Shown here piece after piece: positions 1 through 7,860 of a stretch of DNA of 64,000 nucleotides. Location: NCBI RefSeq assembly GCF_001591365.1, contig NZ_BCUT01000007.1:186001-250000 (forward strand), written 5' to 3'. Origin of the DNA: Variovorax paradoxus NBRC 15149 (lineage in GTDB: Bacteria > Pseudomonadota > Gammaproteobacteria > Burkholderiales > Burkholderiaceae_C). A program made the translations under genes and the position numbers. How positions within the stretch are numbered: the first letter of the stretch is position 1; every line of letters begins with the position of its first letter. Below the pieces are notes generated by a model that saw only the letters and a list, made by a program, of their open reading frames with translations, did not search any database and was not told the DNA's origin.

Positions 1-386
1 GCCGCACGGTGCTGGAAACCCTGGGCGAGCGCAGCCTCAGCGTGACCGAACTGGCCGAGCCGCATGGCATGTCGCTGACCGGCTTCATGAAGCACCTGCG
101 GGTGCTGGAGGACGCCGGGCTCATCTCGCGCACGAAAGAGGGCCGCATCGTGCGCTGCGAGCTCTCGCCGCACCCCATGCAGGAGGCTGCCGTGTGGTTG
201 TCGCGCTATGAGAAATTCTGGACCGGGCGCCTCGATGCACTGGCGCGCTTTCTCTACCACCAAGAGGAGACCGAATGGCAAAAGCTGCCGCCCCCGCCAC
301 CGAGCGACCCTCGCTCACCCTCCGCAGGCACTACCCCGTCGCCCCCGAAAAAGTCTGGCGCGCGTGGACCGACCCGCAAGCGCTGA
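1..386 (+). CDS. ArsR-family transcriptional regulator, 5' partial
   Basis: The reading frame is open through the left edge (codon frame begins at base 3), so the true start lies outside the window; the GTG at 9 is only an internal codon. The visible part is a winged-helix domain: SVTELAEPHGMSLTGFMKHL is the helix-turn-helix and GLISRTKEGR the wing. The C-terminal segment around FWTGRLDALARFL is typical of the ArsR proteins that pair with SRPBCC proteins. Its last 112 bases overlap the next gene in another frame, which suggests tight co-expression. These regulators usually repress their own operon; the inducer is unknown. Confidence 0.85.
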   Translation, partial: RTVLETLGERSLSVTELAEPHGMSLTGFMKHLRVLEDAGLISRTKEGRIVRCELSPHPMQEAAVWLSRYEKFWTGRLDALARFLYHQEETEWQKLPPPPPSDPRSPSAGTTPSPPKKSGARGPTRKR

Positions 387-745
387 AGGCCTGGTTCGGC
401 CCTGAAGAAATCGTTTCCGTGCCGCTGGCCGAAGTCGACCTGCGCGTGGGCGGGCGCTTTCGGGTGGCCATGCGCGCGGCCGACGGCGAGACGCACGACG
501 TGAGCGGCACCTACCTGGAGCTTGTGCCCAACCGCAAGCTGGTCTTCAGCTGGGCCTGGCGCAGCACGCCGGAGCGCGAGTCGCGCGTCACGGTGCGCAT
601 CGAGCCCGACGGCAATGGCTGCGAACTGGTCCTGCTGCACGAGCAGTTCTTCGACGAGGCCGCGCGCGACGGGCACAGCCATGGCTGGACCGGCGCCATG
701 GGCAAGCTCGGGAAGTGGTTGGCAGGGCAGCATCAGGGCGCCTGA
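275..745 (+). CDS. SRPBCC / AHSA1-like domain protein
   Basis: A 156-residue protein with the START-like fold signature of the Hsp90-ATPase-activator-homologue (AHSA1) family: an N-terminal RHYPVAPEKVWRAWTDP segment, the FGPEE turn, a central VGGRFRVAMRA strand and a C-terminal helix starting near HGWTGAMGKLGKWL. Bacterial members bind small hydrophobic ligands or are of unknown role; no catalytic residues can be named. It starts inside the 3' end of the ArsR gene, preceded by a purine-rich AGAGGAGA. ArsR-SRPBCC pairs are a common two-gene module, so the ArsR protein probably regulates it. Confidence 0.85.
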   Translation: MAKAAAPATERPSLTLRRHYPVAPEKVWRAWTDPQALKAWFGPEEIVSVPLAEVDLRVGGRFRVAMRAADGETHDVSGTYLELVPNRKLVFSWAWRSTPERESRVTVRIEPDGNGCELVLLHEQFFDEAARDGHSHGWTGAMGKLGKWLAGQHQGA

Positions 746-824
746 GCGGCTTTCACGCATTGCCGGCGCGCTGGCGAAGACCCATACTGGGGCCTCCACG
801 ACGAGACGATGAACGGAGCCTCCC

Positions 825-1010
825 ATGAGCAACGAACTTCGCAAGAAGCTGCACGACCTGGCAGAACTGGCCGACAACACCTCGGACCCGCAGACCAAGG
901 CCATCGTCGAGGCCATACGGCTGCAGACTGCCGTGCTGAACGAACGGCTCTTTGCCATCGAACTGCAGCTGGGCACGCTCACCAGGCGCACGGAAAACAC
1001 GACGGACTGA
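825..1010 (+). CDS. Small hypothetical protein (61 aa)
   Basis: A short, soluble, charged and probably all-helical protein ([18 protein letters not shown] at the start). It has no signal peptide, membrane segment or cysteine. A GGAG lies about 8 bases before the ATG. It is in the same direction as the flanking genes, 33 bases before aroC. I do not recognise the family. The regular heptad-like spacing of leucines suggests a coiled coil or helical hairpin. Alternative: a non-coding stretch, but the ribosome site, codon use and spacing favour a real gene. Confidence 0.6.
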
Positions 1011-1042
1011 GTGGCCGCCGCTTTGTAGGGATAATCCCCACC

Positions 1043-2155
1043 ATGAGCGGCAACACCTTCGGAACTCTCTTCGCGGTCACCAATTTCGGCGAGTCGCATG
1101 GCCCGGCCATCGGCTGCGTCATCGACGGCTGCCCGCCGGGCATGGAACTGAGCGAGGCCGACATCCAGGGCGACCTCGACCGCCGCCGCCCCGGCACCAG
1201 CCGCCACGTCACCCAGCGCAACGAGCCCGACGCGGTGCAGATCCTTTCCGGCGTCTACGAAGGCAAGACCACCGGCACCCCGATTGCGCTGCTGATCCAG
1301 AACACCGACCAGCGCAGCAAGGACTACGGCCAGATCGCCCAGCAGTTCCGCCCCGGCCACGCCGACTTCACCTACTGGAAGAAATACGGCATCCGCGACC
1401 CGCGCGGCGGCGGGCGCTCTTCGGCGCGGCTCACGGCGCCCATGGTGGCGGCGGGCGCGGTCGCCAAGAAGTGGCTGGCCGAAAAATACGGCATGGTGTT
1501 TCGCGGCTGCATGACACAGATCGGCGAGATCGCCATTCCGTTCGAGAGCTGGGACCATGTGCCCGCCAATCCCTTCTTCGCGCCGATGGCCGACGTGAGC
1601 GAGCTCGAGGCCTACATGGACCGCTTGCGCAAGGCCGGCGACTCCTGCGGCGCGCGCATCCGCGTGACGGCCGGCAACGTGCCCATCGGTTTGGGCGAAC
1701 CGCTGTTCGACAAGCTCGACGCCGAGATCGCCTACGCGATGATGGGCATCAACGCCGTGAAGGCGGTGGAGATCGGCGCCGGCTTCGAGAGCATCACGCA
1801 GCGCGGCACCACGCACGGCGATTCGATCACGCCCACCGGCTTCGTCACCAACAACGCGGGTGGCATCCTGGGCGGCATCAGCTCGGGGCAAGACCTCGAA
1901 GTGAGCATCGCGATCAAGCCCACCAGCTCGATCATCAGCCCGCGCCAGTCCATCGACATCCACAACAACCCCGTCGAGGTGGTCACCAAGGGCCGCCACG
2001 ATCCGTGCGTCGGCATTCGCGCGACGCCCATCGCCGAGGCCATGCTTGCGCTCGTGGTCATGGAGCACGTGCTGCGCAACCGCGCGCAGTGCGGTGATGT
2101 GCAAACGCAAGCCGAGAAGCCGGAATCCGCCTCGCCGCAGGCGTCCTTTCTCTAG
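1043..2155 (+). CDS. aroC: Chorismate synthase
   Basis: This 370-residue protein matches chorismate synthase over its full length. It converts 5-enolpyruvylshikimate 3-phosphate to chorismate with reduced FMN, the last step of the shikimate pathway, in the cytoplasm. Visible signatures are [18 protein letters not shown] near the N-terminus, [20 protein letters not shown] with the following GGRSSAR, and [11 protein letters not shown] further on. The ATG at 1043 gives the expected N-terminus ([10 protein letters not shown]); the frame is open further upstream to 809, but that extension overlaps the small gene at 825-1010 and is not conserved-looking. The stop codon overlaps the next start by one base (TAGTG). 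Confidence 0.97.
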
Positions 2156-3345
2156 TGTCTACCGCGCCGCCTGTGGCCGCCGGGCGCGGCCACCTGCTGG
2201 CGTTCGCTGGTCTGTCGGCCAGCTATTTCGCGCACATCGGTTTCTTCAACCCGTACCTGCCGCTGTGGCTCAAGGACCTGGGGCTGCCGATCTTCACGAT
2301 CAGCCTGCTGGCCTCGGTGCAGTCGATCACGCGCGTGTTCGCGCCCTATGCCTGGGGCGCGCTCAGCGACCACACGGGGCAGCGCGTGAAGCTGCTGCGC
2401 TTCAGCGCCGCGGTGGCGCTCGCCAGCTCCTTCGGGCTCTGGTGGCATGGCGGCGCCTGGTGGCTGGCGCTGGTGCTGCTGGTGATGTTCACCCACACCA
2501 GCTCGATGATGTCGCTCACCGAGGCTGCCATGGCGCAGCTGGTGGCGGGCGACTGGGGGCGCTACGGGCGCATCCGGCTCTGCGGCTCGGCCGGCTTCCT
2601 GGTGACCGTGTTCTTTGCGGGCGAGTGGTTCGAGCGCTTCGGCATGAAGCACTTTCCGGCCTGGGCCGCGGGCACGCTGGCCGTCGTGCTGATCGCGACC
2701 ATGAAGCTGCCCGACATCCGCGAGCCGGTGGCGGCGCACGACGCGGCCAGGGAGCCGATCGGCCCGGTGCTGCGCATTCCTGCGGTGCGGTGGTTCTTCG
2801 CATCGCTGTTCTTCCAGGTGATGTCGCACTTCTCGGTCTATGCCTTCTTCTCGCTGTACCTCGATTCGCTGGGCTACGGCAAGAGCATCATCGGCCTGCT
2901 GTGGGCGCTGTCGGTGGTGGCCGAGATCGTCTGGTTCTTCCTGCAGGGGCGGCTCATCGGCCTCTTGCCGATGCCGCGCTGGATGCTGGTGTGCGGCATT
3001 GCCGCCGTGGCGCGGCTGGGCCTCACGGCCGGGCTGGGCGGCTCGATCGCGGCGCTCGTCGTCGCGCAATGGCTGCATGCGCTGAGCTTTGCGGCGCACC
3101 ACACGACCTGTATCGCCGTGGTGTCGCGGCGCTTTCCCGGCCGGCTGCGCGGACGCGGGCAGGCGCTCTTCACCGTGATCGGCTACGGGTTCGGTGGTGT
3201 GCTGGGCGTGCTGCTCGGTGGTGCGGTGGCGCAGGAGCTGGGGTACAGGACCATGTTCGCGCTGGCGGCTGTGCTGGCGGCGGTGGGGAGCCTGTGTGCC
3301 TGGCGGGTGGTGAGGCTGGAGGGGGCGGCAACGCGCGCCGCCTAG
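2155..3345 (+). CDS. MFS transporter, HcaT / MFS_1_like type
   Basis: A 396-residue protein with about 12 hydrophobic segments. SYFAHIGFFNPYLPLWLKDL near the N-terminus and the arrangement of the two halves resemble the nucleoside-symporter/3-phenylpropionate-transporter (HcaT-like) branch of the major facilitator superfamily. The GTG start at 2155 shares a base with the aroC stop, so it is probably translated with aroC. It acts in the inner membrane. The substrate cannot be read from the sequence; pairing with aroC is frequent in related genomes as I recall, but gives no firm function. A strong hairpin follows the stop. Confidence 0.88.
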   Translation: MSTAPPVAAGRGHLLAFAGLSASYFAHIGFFNPYLPLWLKDLGLPIFTISLLASVQSITRVFAPYAWGALSDHTGQRVKLLRFSAAVALASSFGLWWHGGAWWLALVLLVMFTHTSSMMSLTEAAMAQLVAGDWGRYGRIRLCGSAGFLVTVFFAGEWFERFGMKHFPAWAAGTLAVVLIATMKLPDIREPVAAHDAAREPIGPVLRIPAVRWFFASLFFQVMSHFSVYAFFSLYLDSLGYGKSIIGLLWALSVVAEIVWFFLQGRLIGLLPMPRWMLVCGIAAVARLGLTAGLGGSIAALVVAQWLHALSFAAHHTTCIAVVSRRFPGRLRGRGQALFTVIGYGFGGVLGVLLGGAVAQELGYRTMFALAAVLAAVGSLCAWRVVRLEGAATRAA

Positions 3346-3349
3346 CACT

Positions 3350-3401
3350 CACGCAAAAAGAAAGCCGCGTTGCACCGCAATTGCGGCACGACGCGGCGTG
3401 C
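3350..3401 (-). terminator. Terminator hairpin between convergent genes
   Basis: GCCGCGT (3364-3370) pairs with ACGCGGC (3391-3397), and an internal perfect palindrome CCGCAATTGCGG lies between them; CACGC (3350-3354) and GCGTG (3397-3401) can extend the structure. Read on the minus strand the hairpin is followed by TTTCTTTTTG (3355-3364), so it fits a Rho-independent terminator for the lipoprotein gene. A second near-perfect hairpin lies at 3412-3435 (CGGCACCGGC / GCCGGCGCCG). Either could also stop the plus-strand MFS transcript. Confidence 0.65.
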
Positions 3402-3440
3402 GTGATGTGAACGGCACCGGCCTATGCCGGCGCCGTGCAA

Positions 3441-4799
3441 TCAGGGCACCAGGCCGATCTGGAGGTAGCCGGTGACCGGGTTGGTGCGCGCACCCACGAC
3501 GACCGACAGCGTGCCGTCCTGCATCGCGAAATAGCGGTCGGTGCCTCCACTATTGATGAGTTTCATCGCTGGGATGGATGCGCTCGCCGCACTGAGGCCA
3601 TAGCTGACGTTGGAGACGGTGCCATCAGGCTTGGTCAGCGCTGCGGTATACGTCGTCGCATCGAAGCCGAGAGTGCCCCAGGTGCCATTGTTGTCTCCAC
3701 CGCGCGCCGTGGTGTTGAGCCACGTCGACGAATCGACAAGGCCGATGCGGAAGATGGAGTCGTTCGGCGCAACGGAGTTGATGCCCGCCGCGACGTAGAC
3801 CTTCTTTCCGTCCACCATGATGACCGCCAGAGCACCCTTGTCGCTCGCATTGGCCACGTTCACGGTGCTCCACGACCCGGCGGACGAACCCGCCGAAATG
3901 GCGTAGGTTGCGATCGAGGCAGGTGGGCAGGCTGCAATGGAGGTGATGCCAACCTCATTGCACATGAGCAGCGATGTACCGCCTCCCGTCACTTGAACCT
4001 GGCGGATCTGCGAGTCGATCACGCCCGGCCGCATATTGATGCCGAAGCGGATGTAGATCCCGTCGAGCGCACTCTGGGTCGTCACGATGGCGCGGGACCC
4101 GATGAACGGCTGGACAGCGTAGCTGCCCGGGACCTGTGCAACCTGGAACGGGAACGAGCCCACCACGGCGTCGGTGATCAGCCGGAAACGGCTGTTGTTC
4201 GTCGCCGCGGTATTGCGCGAACTCTTGAAGACATAGGTTCCGGTCTGCGCAGCATCGGCGCTGAACGAGTCCGACACGGCAAGGCCGGTCTCGTCGGTCA
4301 TCACGTACGACATCGTGTCGAAATTGAGCGCGAGCGTCTGCTGGCTGCCGTTCGTCGCGTACACCTTGTAAGACAGGTTCCGGGCATCGCCTGCGGCAAC
4401 ATTGAAGACCGTGTCCTTGGTCAGGGCTGCATTGGCCGTCGCCTTCGCGCTGACAGTAAACATGCTGGCCGCATTGGTGTTGTTCGCGATCTGCGCAGAC
4501 CACTTGGTGCTGGAAATATCCGCATTGCGCAGGCTCACGGAACCGGCAGGGTCGGAACTGCTGGTCCAGTCCGAGCCAAGGTTCGGGGTCACCGTGATCA
4601 CGTCACCCGGCTTGATGGAGTACTTGCCGTCCCCATTGGCCGTCGCGGAACTGCCATTGACCTGAACCGTCACGCCCAAGGTGGCCGCGGGCAGGATCGG
4701 AAACGGCAATCCGCCGCCCCCGCCGCCACCACCACCTCCTCCACATCCCCCCAACACCCCGACCAAAGCGGCCGCGGCGGAAAAATAAAACCATTTCAT
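3441..4799 (-). CDS. Secreted lipoprotein with poly-glycine linker, unknown function
   Basis: A 452-residue protein. The N-terminus is a lipoprotein signal ending in the lipobox LGGC (Cys19), so it should be lipid-anchored, probably in the outer membrane. The cysteine is followed directly by 11 glycines, then a Pro/Ala stretch and a region rich in Ser, Thr, Asn and Val, consistent with beta-sandwich or beta-helix folding. TVQVNGSSATANGDGKYSIK resembles the opening of Ig-like or cell-surface adhesion domains. Only two further cysteines are visible (around MCNEVGITSIAACPP), which may form a disulfide. Base composition is lower in GC than its neighbours. No enzyme motif is seen. The terminator at 3350-3401 lies downstream. 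Confidence 0.85.
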   Translation of the reverse strand: MKWFYFSAAAALVGVLGGCGGGGGGGGGGGLPFPILPAATLGVTVQVNGSSATANGDGKYSIKPGDVITVTPNLGSDWTSSSDPAGSVSLRNADISSTKWSAQIANNTNAASMFTVSAKATANAALTKDTVFNVAAGDARNLSYKVYATNGSQQTLALNFDTMSYVMTDETGLAVSDSFSADAAQTGTYVFKSSRNTAATNNSRFRLITDAVVGSFPFQVAQVPGSYAVQPFIGSRAIVTTQSALDGIYIRFGINMRPGVIDSQIRQVQVTGGGTSLLMCNEVGITSIAACPPASIATYAISAGSSAGSWSTVNVANASDKGALAVIMVDGKKVYVAAGINSVAPNDSIFRIGLVDSSTWLNTTARGGDNNGTWGTLGFDATTYTAALTKPDGTVSNVSYGLSAASASIPAMKLINSGGTDRYFAMQDGTLSVVVGARTNPVTGYLQIGLVP

Positions 4800-4903
4800 T
4801 ACATTTATTCCATTTTTTGATTGATGTCGCCACCCATCGGAAGACAGGCCCCTCGACTGTCAGATCGTAAATGAATACAGAGAAATGTAAGAATTTATAG
4901 GCA

Positions 4904-4919
4904 TTCGGGATATCCCGAA
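4904..4919. promoter_or_regulatory. Perfect 16-bp palindrome in divergent promoter region
   Basis: TTCGGGATATCCCGAA is an exact palindrome in the 244-base gap between the divergent lipoprotein (start 4799) and small-peptide (start 5044) genes. Perfect palindromes of this size in AT-rich intergenic DNA are typical of dimeric repressor operators. No matching regulator gene sits beside it. The rest of this gap is AT-rich and shows no gene. Confidence 0.45.
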
Positions 4920-5043
4920 CGATGTCTCATCCGCGTCTCCGAGGTGCGCAGGCGGTGTCGACTTTGCCGGCAATTGGATGGGTCTTCGTATTGCCGCTTG
5001 CCATAAATCGATACTTAAAATAATTGCACACAAGGAGGCGGGC

Positions 5044-5175
5044 ATGAAGCTCAAATTGAAAACAAAAATCTTATTTCCTGATTTGCTGGCTGTTGAAGCG
5101 CGAGGCGCCAAGCCGTCGGCGCGCGTTTGCGCAAATTGCGGGATCGCCGCTCAATACAAGAATCCGGGCAAATAA
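5044..5175 (+). CDS. 43-residue lysine-rich peptide with CxxC, unknown
   Basis: The ATG at 5044 stands 5 bases after AAGGAGG (5032-5038), a near-consensus ribosome site; the open frame reaches back to 4978 but this start is far better. The peptide begins MKLKLKTKILFPDLLAVEAR, then a short linker, a CANC motif (Cys29, Cys32) and a basic tail ending KNPGK. The basic N-terminus plus a short C-terminal part with cysteines resembles the leader-core layout of small modified peptides, but the CxxC could equally bind a metal. The stop is 6 bases before the pentapeptide-repeat gene, so both are probably one transcript. No known modification enzyme lies nearby. Confidence 0.6.
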   Translation: MKLKLKTKILFPDLLAVEARGAKPSARVCANCGIAAQYKNPGK

Positions 5176-5181
5176 AAAACC

Positions 5182-5685
5182 ATGACCGCCCAACAAATCA
5201 TCCTCGACCACGACAAATGGCGCAAAGGCCTCGGCGGCGCGCCCGCTGGGCTGGCCGGCCAGAGCGATGCCAATGCCTACGCCGGGCTCGACCTGGAGAC
5301 GGCGCAATTCGCCTCGTCGTCCTTCGCGGGCAGCAGCTTCACGGACACGGTCTTCCGGCACGCCGGCTGGACCGCCTGCCAGTTCGACGGCTGCAGCTTC
5401 ACGCGCTGCAATTTCGAGCACATTGCCATGGTGGATTGCGTGTTCACGCGCTGCGCCTTCGACCAGGCGCAATTCAGCCAGAGCTCGCTTCGCGGCTGCC
5501 GCTTTGTCCAGTGCACCTGGAACGGCATGAACTTCGACGGCAGCGACTGGCGGAACGTGCAGGTGCTGGAATGCAAGGGAACGGACGTGCACGCCAGGAA
5601 CCTGCGCGGCGAGCAGGTCGACTTCACGAACAGCTATTTCGAGCAGCTCGAATTCGAGGGCGCCTTGCTCAACAACAGCCGGTGA
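5182..5685 (+). CDS. Pentapeptide-repeat protein
   Basis: A 167-residue protein built of consecutive A(D/N/S)LXX-type units, seen in runs such as FAGSSFTDTVF, FDGCSFTRCNF, FDQAQFSQSSLRGCRF and FDGSDWRNVQV. Such repeats fold into a right-handed quadrilateral beta-helix. Phenylalanine is the usual central residue here, and cysteine is common at variable sites. Known members range from gyrase-protecting proteins (McbG, Qnr) to type VI secretion accessories; no gyrase-specific loop can be recognised. It has no signal peptide. It lacks a clear ribosome site of its own (AAATAAAAAACC before the ATG), so it probably depends on translation of the 43-residue peptide. Confidence 0.85.
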   Translation: MTAQQIILDHDKWRKGLGGAPAGLAGQSDANAYAGLDLETAQFASSSFAGSSFTDTVFRHAGWTACQFDGCSFTRCNFEHIAMVDCVFTRCAFDQAQFSQSSLRGCRFVQCTWNGMNFDGSDWRNVQVLECKGTDVHARNLRGEQVDFTNSYFEQLEFEGALLNNSR

Positions 5686-5737
5686 AGGGCAGGAAACGGG
5701 AGACGCGGCCGAGCCCCGCAACCCCGGGTTTTCGATA

Positions 5738-5777
5738 ACTAAAACCACTTGATTTAGTCGCTCCCCTCATCGATAGT
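5738..5777 (+). promoter_or_regulatory. Candidate promoter and ROK operator of the frc operon
   Basis: ACTAAA (5738-5743) and TTTAGT (5753-5758) form an inverted repeat spaced by 9 bases, an AT-rich form typical of ROK-family operators. It overlaps a candidate -35 TTGATT (5749-5754), which is 17 bases from a -10-like GATAGT (5772-5777). A repressor bound here would block RNA polymerase. The gap 5686-5879 holds no gene; the FrcB-like gene starts at 5880. Confidence 0.45.
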
Positions 5778-5879
5778 CTCCCTGCGTCCGGCCGCCGCTC
5801 CCTTGCACAGAGGGCACGCGGCCGGTTATCCAGCCCTGCGGGCGCGTGCCGCCCGCCAACGAACGTACGGAGACAAACC

Positions 5880-6884
5880 ATGTTCAGCTCCCGCTCCATC
5901 CTGGCCATGGCGGCCATGTCCCTGGCTGCATCGTCCGCCGCCTTCGCCGCCGACCAGCCCGTCATCGGCCTGGTCACCAAGACCGAGACCAACCCCTTCT
6001 TCGTCAAGATGAAGGAGGGCGCGCAGGAAGAGGCCAAGAAGCTCGGCGCCAAGCTGCTCTCTGGCTCGGGCAAGGCCGACGGCGACAACGCGGGCCAGAT
6101 CACCGCCATGGAAAACATGATTGCCGCGGGCGCCAAGACCATCCTGATCACACCGAGCGATGCCAAGGCCATCGTGCCGGCGATCAAGAAGGCGCGCGAC
6201 AAGGGCGTGATGGTGATCGCGCTCGACAGCCCGGCCGATCCGCCGGATGCGACCGATGCACTCTTTGCCACCAACAACTACACGGCCGGCGTGCTGATCG
6301 GCGAATACGCCAAGGCCGCGATGGCCGGCAAGCCCGCCAAGATCGTCGCGCTCGACCTGCTGCCGGGCCACCCGGTGGGCGCGCAGCGGCACAACGGCTT
6401 CATGAAGGGCTTCGGCCTGCCGGCCAACGACGCCAAGTCGAACGAGCTGTCGAAGGCGCCCGAGATCGTCTGCATGGCCGACAGCTTCGGCGACCAGGCC
6501 AAGGCGCAGACCGCAATGGAAAACTGCCTGCAGAAGGCGCCCGAGGTGAACCTGGTCTACACCATCAACGAGCCCGCCGCGGCCGGTGCCTACAACGCGC
6601 TCAAGCGCGCGGGCAAGGAGAAGGGCGTGCTGATCGTCTCGGTGGACGGCGGCTGCCAGGGCATCAAGGACACCAGCGCCGGCATCATTGCCGCCACCTC
6701 GCAGCAATACCCGCTCAAGATGGCCGCCATGGGCGTGGCGGCGGGCGTGGAGTTTGCCAAGACGGGCAAGAAGGCCTCGGGCTACGTCGACACGGGCGTG
6801 ACCCTGATCGCCGGCAAGAGCGTCGCGGGCGTCGACAGCAAGGACACCAAGACCGGTGCCGAGCTGTGCTGGGGCAAGAAGTAA
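5880..6884 (+). CDS. frcB: Sugar ABC transporter substrate-binding protein, FrcB-like
   Basis: A 334-residue periplasmic binding protein with a signal peptide (cleavage probably after SSAAFA, near residue 23). Its body follows the ribose/galactose-binding (Peripla_BP_4) pattern and closely resembles the Rhizobium fructose-binding protein FrcB as I remember it: KTETNPFFVKMKEGA, NEPAAAGAYNALKRAGKEKG, SVDGGCQGIK and ATSQQYPLKMAA are all family hallmarks. It would deliver a hexose, plausibly fructose, to the membrane complex encoded next. It is the first gene of a four-gene cluster ending in a ROK regulator. The substrate is inferred from similarity only. Confidence 0.88.
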   Translation: MFSSRSILAMAAMSLAASSAAFAADQPVIGLVTKTETNPFFVKMKEGAQEEAKKLGAKLLSGSGKADGDNAGQITAMENMIAAGAKTILITPSDAKAIVPAIKKARDKGVMVIALDSPADPPDATDALFATNNYTAGVLIGEYAKAAMAGKPAKIVALDLLPGHPVGAQRHNGFMKGFGLPANDAKSNELSKAPEIVCMADSFGDQAKAQTAMENCLQKAPEVNLVYTINEPAAAGAYNALKRAGKEKGVLIVSVDGGCQGIKDTSAGIIAATSQQYPLKMAAMGVAAGVEFAKTGKKASGYVDTGVTLIAGKSVAGVDSKDTKTGAELCWGKK

Positions 6885-6900
6885 GCATCGGAGCGTTTTG

Positions 6901-7860
6901 ATGGCGAAATCTCCGAAGCACCACATCCCGTGGGGCGCCCTGGGGCCGTGGCTGGCTCTGCTTGGCGCATGCATCTTCTTTGCGACGCAGTCCGACCGTT
7001 TCCTGACGGGGGACAACCTCTCGCTGATCCTGCAGCAGGTGATGGTGGTCGGCGTGATCGCCATCGGCCAGACGCTGATCATTCTCACGGCGGGCATCGA
7101 CCTGTCGTGCGGCATGGTGATGGCGCTGGGCGGCATCATCATGAGCAAGTTCGCGACCGAGCTCGGGCTGCCGGTGCCGGTGGCCATTCTGTGCGGCATC
7201 GGCGTGACCACGCTGTTCGGCCTGGTCAACGGCCTCTTGGTCACGCGCATCAAGCTGCCGCCCTTCATCGTGACTTTGGGCACGCTGAACATCGCCTTCG
7301 CGATCACGCAGCTGTATTCGTCCTCGCAGACCGTCACCGATCTGCCCGCCGGCCTCACGGGCCTGGGCACCACCTTCGCCGTCGGCGGCGCCGCGGTGGC
7401 CTGGGGCGCGGTGCTGATGCTGGTGCTCTATGCGCTCGCGTGGTTCGTGCTGCGCGAGACGGCCGCGGGGCGGCATATCTACGCGGTGGGCAACAACGCA
7501 GAAGCCACGCGCCTGGTCGGCATTCCCACGCAGCGCGTGCTGCTGGGCGTGTACGTGGCGGCGGGGGCGCTCTACGGCATTGCCTCGCTGCTGTCGGTGG
7601 CGCGCACCGGCGTGGGCGACCCCAACGCGGGGCAGACCGAGAACCTCGACGCCATCACGGCGGTGGTGCTCGGCGGCACCAGCCTGTTCGGCGGCCGCGG
7701 CGTGGTGCTGGGCTCGCTGATCGGCGTGCTGATCGTGGGCGTGTTCCGCAACGGGCTCACGCTGATGGGCGTGTCCTCGATCTACCAGGTGCTGGTGACG
7801 GGCGTGCTCGTGATTTTGGCGGTGGCGGCAGACCAGCTGTCGCGCCGGGGAGCCCGCTGA
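6901..7860 (+). CDS. frcC: Sugar ABC transporter permease, FrcC-like
   Basis: A 319-residue inner-membrane permease of the BPD_transp_2 (ribose/xylose, CUT2) type with 8-10 hydrophobic segments. Typical features are ILTAGIDLSCGMVMALGG, LGTLNIAFAITQLYS and TAVVLGGTSLFGGRGVVLGS. The ATG at 6901 follows a GGAG and is preferred; the frame opens further to 6856, inside frcB. It starts 16 bases after frcB and its stop overlaps the ATPase start (ATGA), so the three components are translated together. It would form the membrane channel for the FrcB ligand. Confidence 0.9.
   Translation: MAKSPKHHIPWGALGPWLALLGACIFFATQSDRFLTGDNLSLILQQVMVVGVIAIGQTLIILTAGIDLSCGMVMALGGIIMSKFATELGLPVPVAILCGIGVTTLFGLVNGLLVTRIKLPPFIVTLGTLNIAFAITQLYSSSQTVTDLPAGLTGLGTTFAVGGAAVAWGAVLMLVLYALAWFVLRETAAGRHIYAVGNNAEATRLVGIPTQRVLLGVYVAAGALYGIASLLSVARTGVGDPNAGQTENLDAITAVVLGGTSLFGGRGVVLGSLIGVLIVGVFRNGLTLMGVSSIYQVLVTGVLVILAVAADQLSRRGAR

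Noticed and set aside
254..2110. 618-codon open frame on the minus strand across the SRPBCC gene and aroC
   Set aside because: It lies opposite aroC, has no recognisable domain and a composition rich in Arg, Ala, Val and His typical of antisense frames in GC-rich DNA.
4704..4745. Short tandem repeat near the lipoprotein start as a CRISPR or mobile-element feature
   Set aside because: It is simply the GGN codon run of the poly-glycine linker.
3435..4820. 461-codon plus-strand frame opposite the lipoprotein
   Set aside because: The minus strand encodes a lipobox and a plausible secreted protein, while the plus-strand frame is rich in Arg, His and Asp and has no recognisable feature.
5044..5175. 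Methanobactin-like precursor
   Set aside because: The lysine-rich start and CxxC recall MbnA, but no MbnB or MbnC gene is present nearby and the core has only two cysteines.
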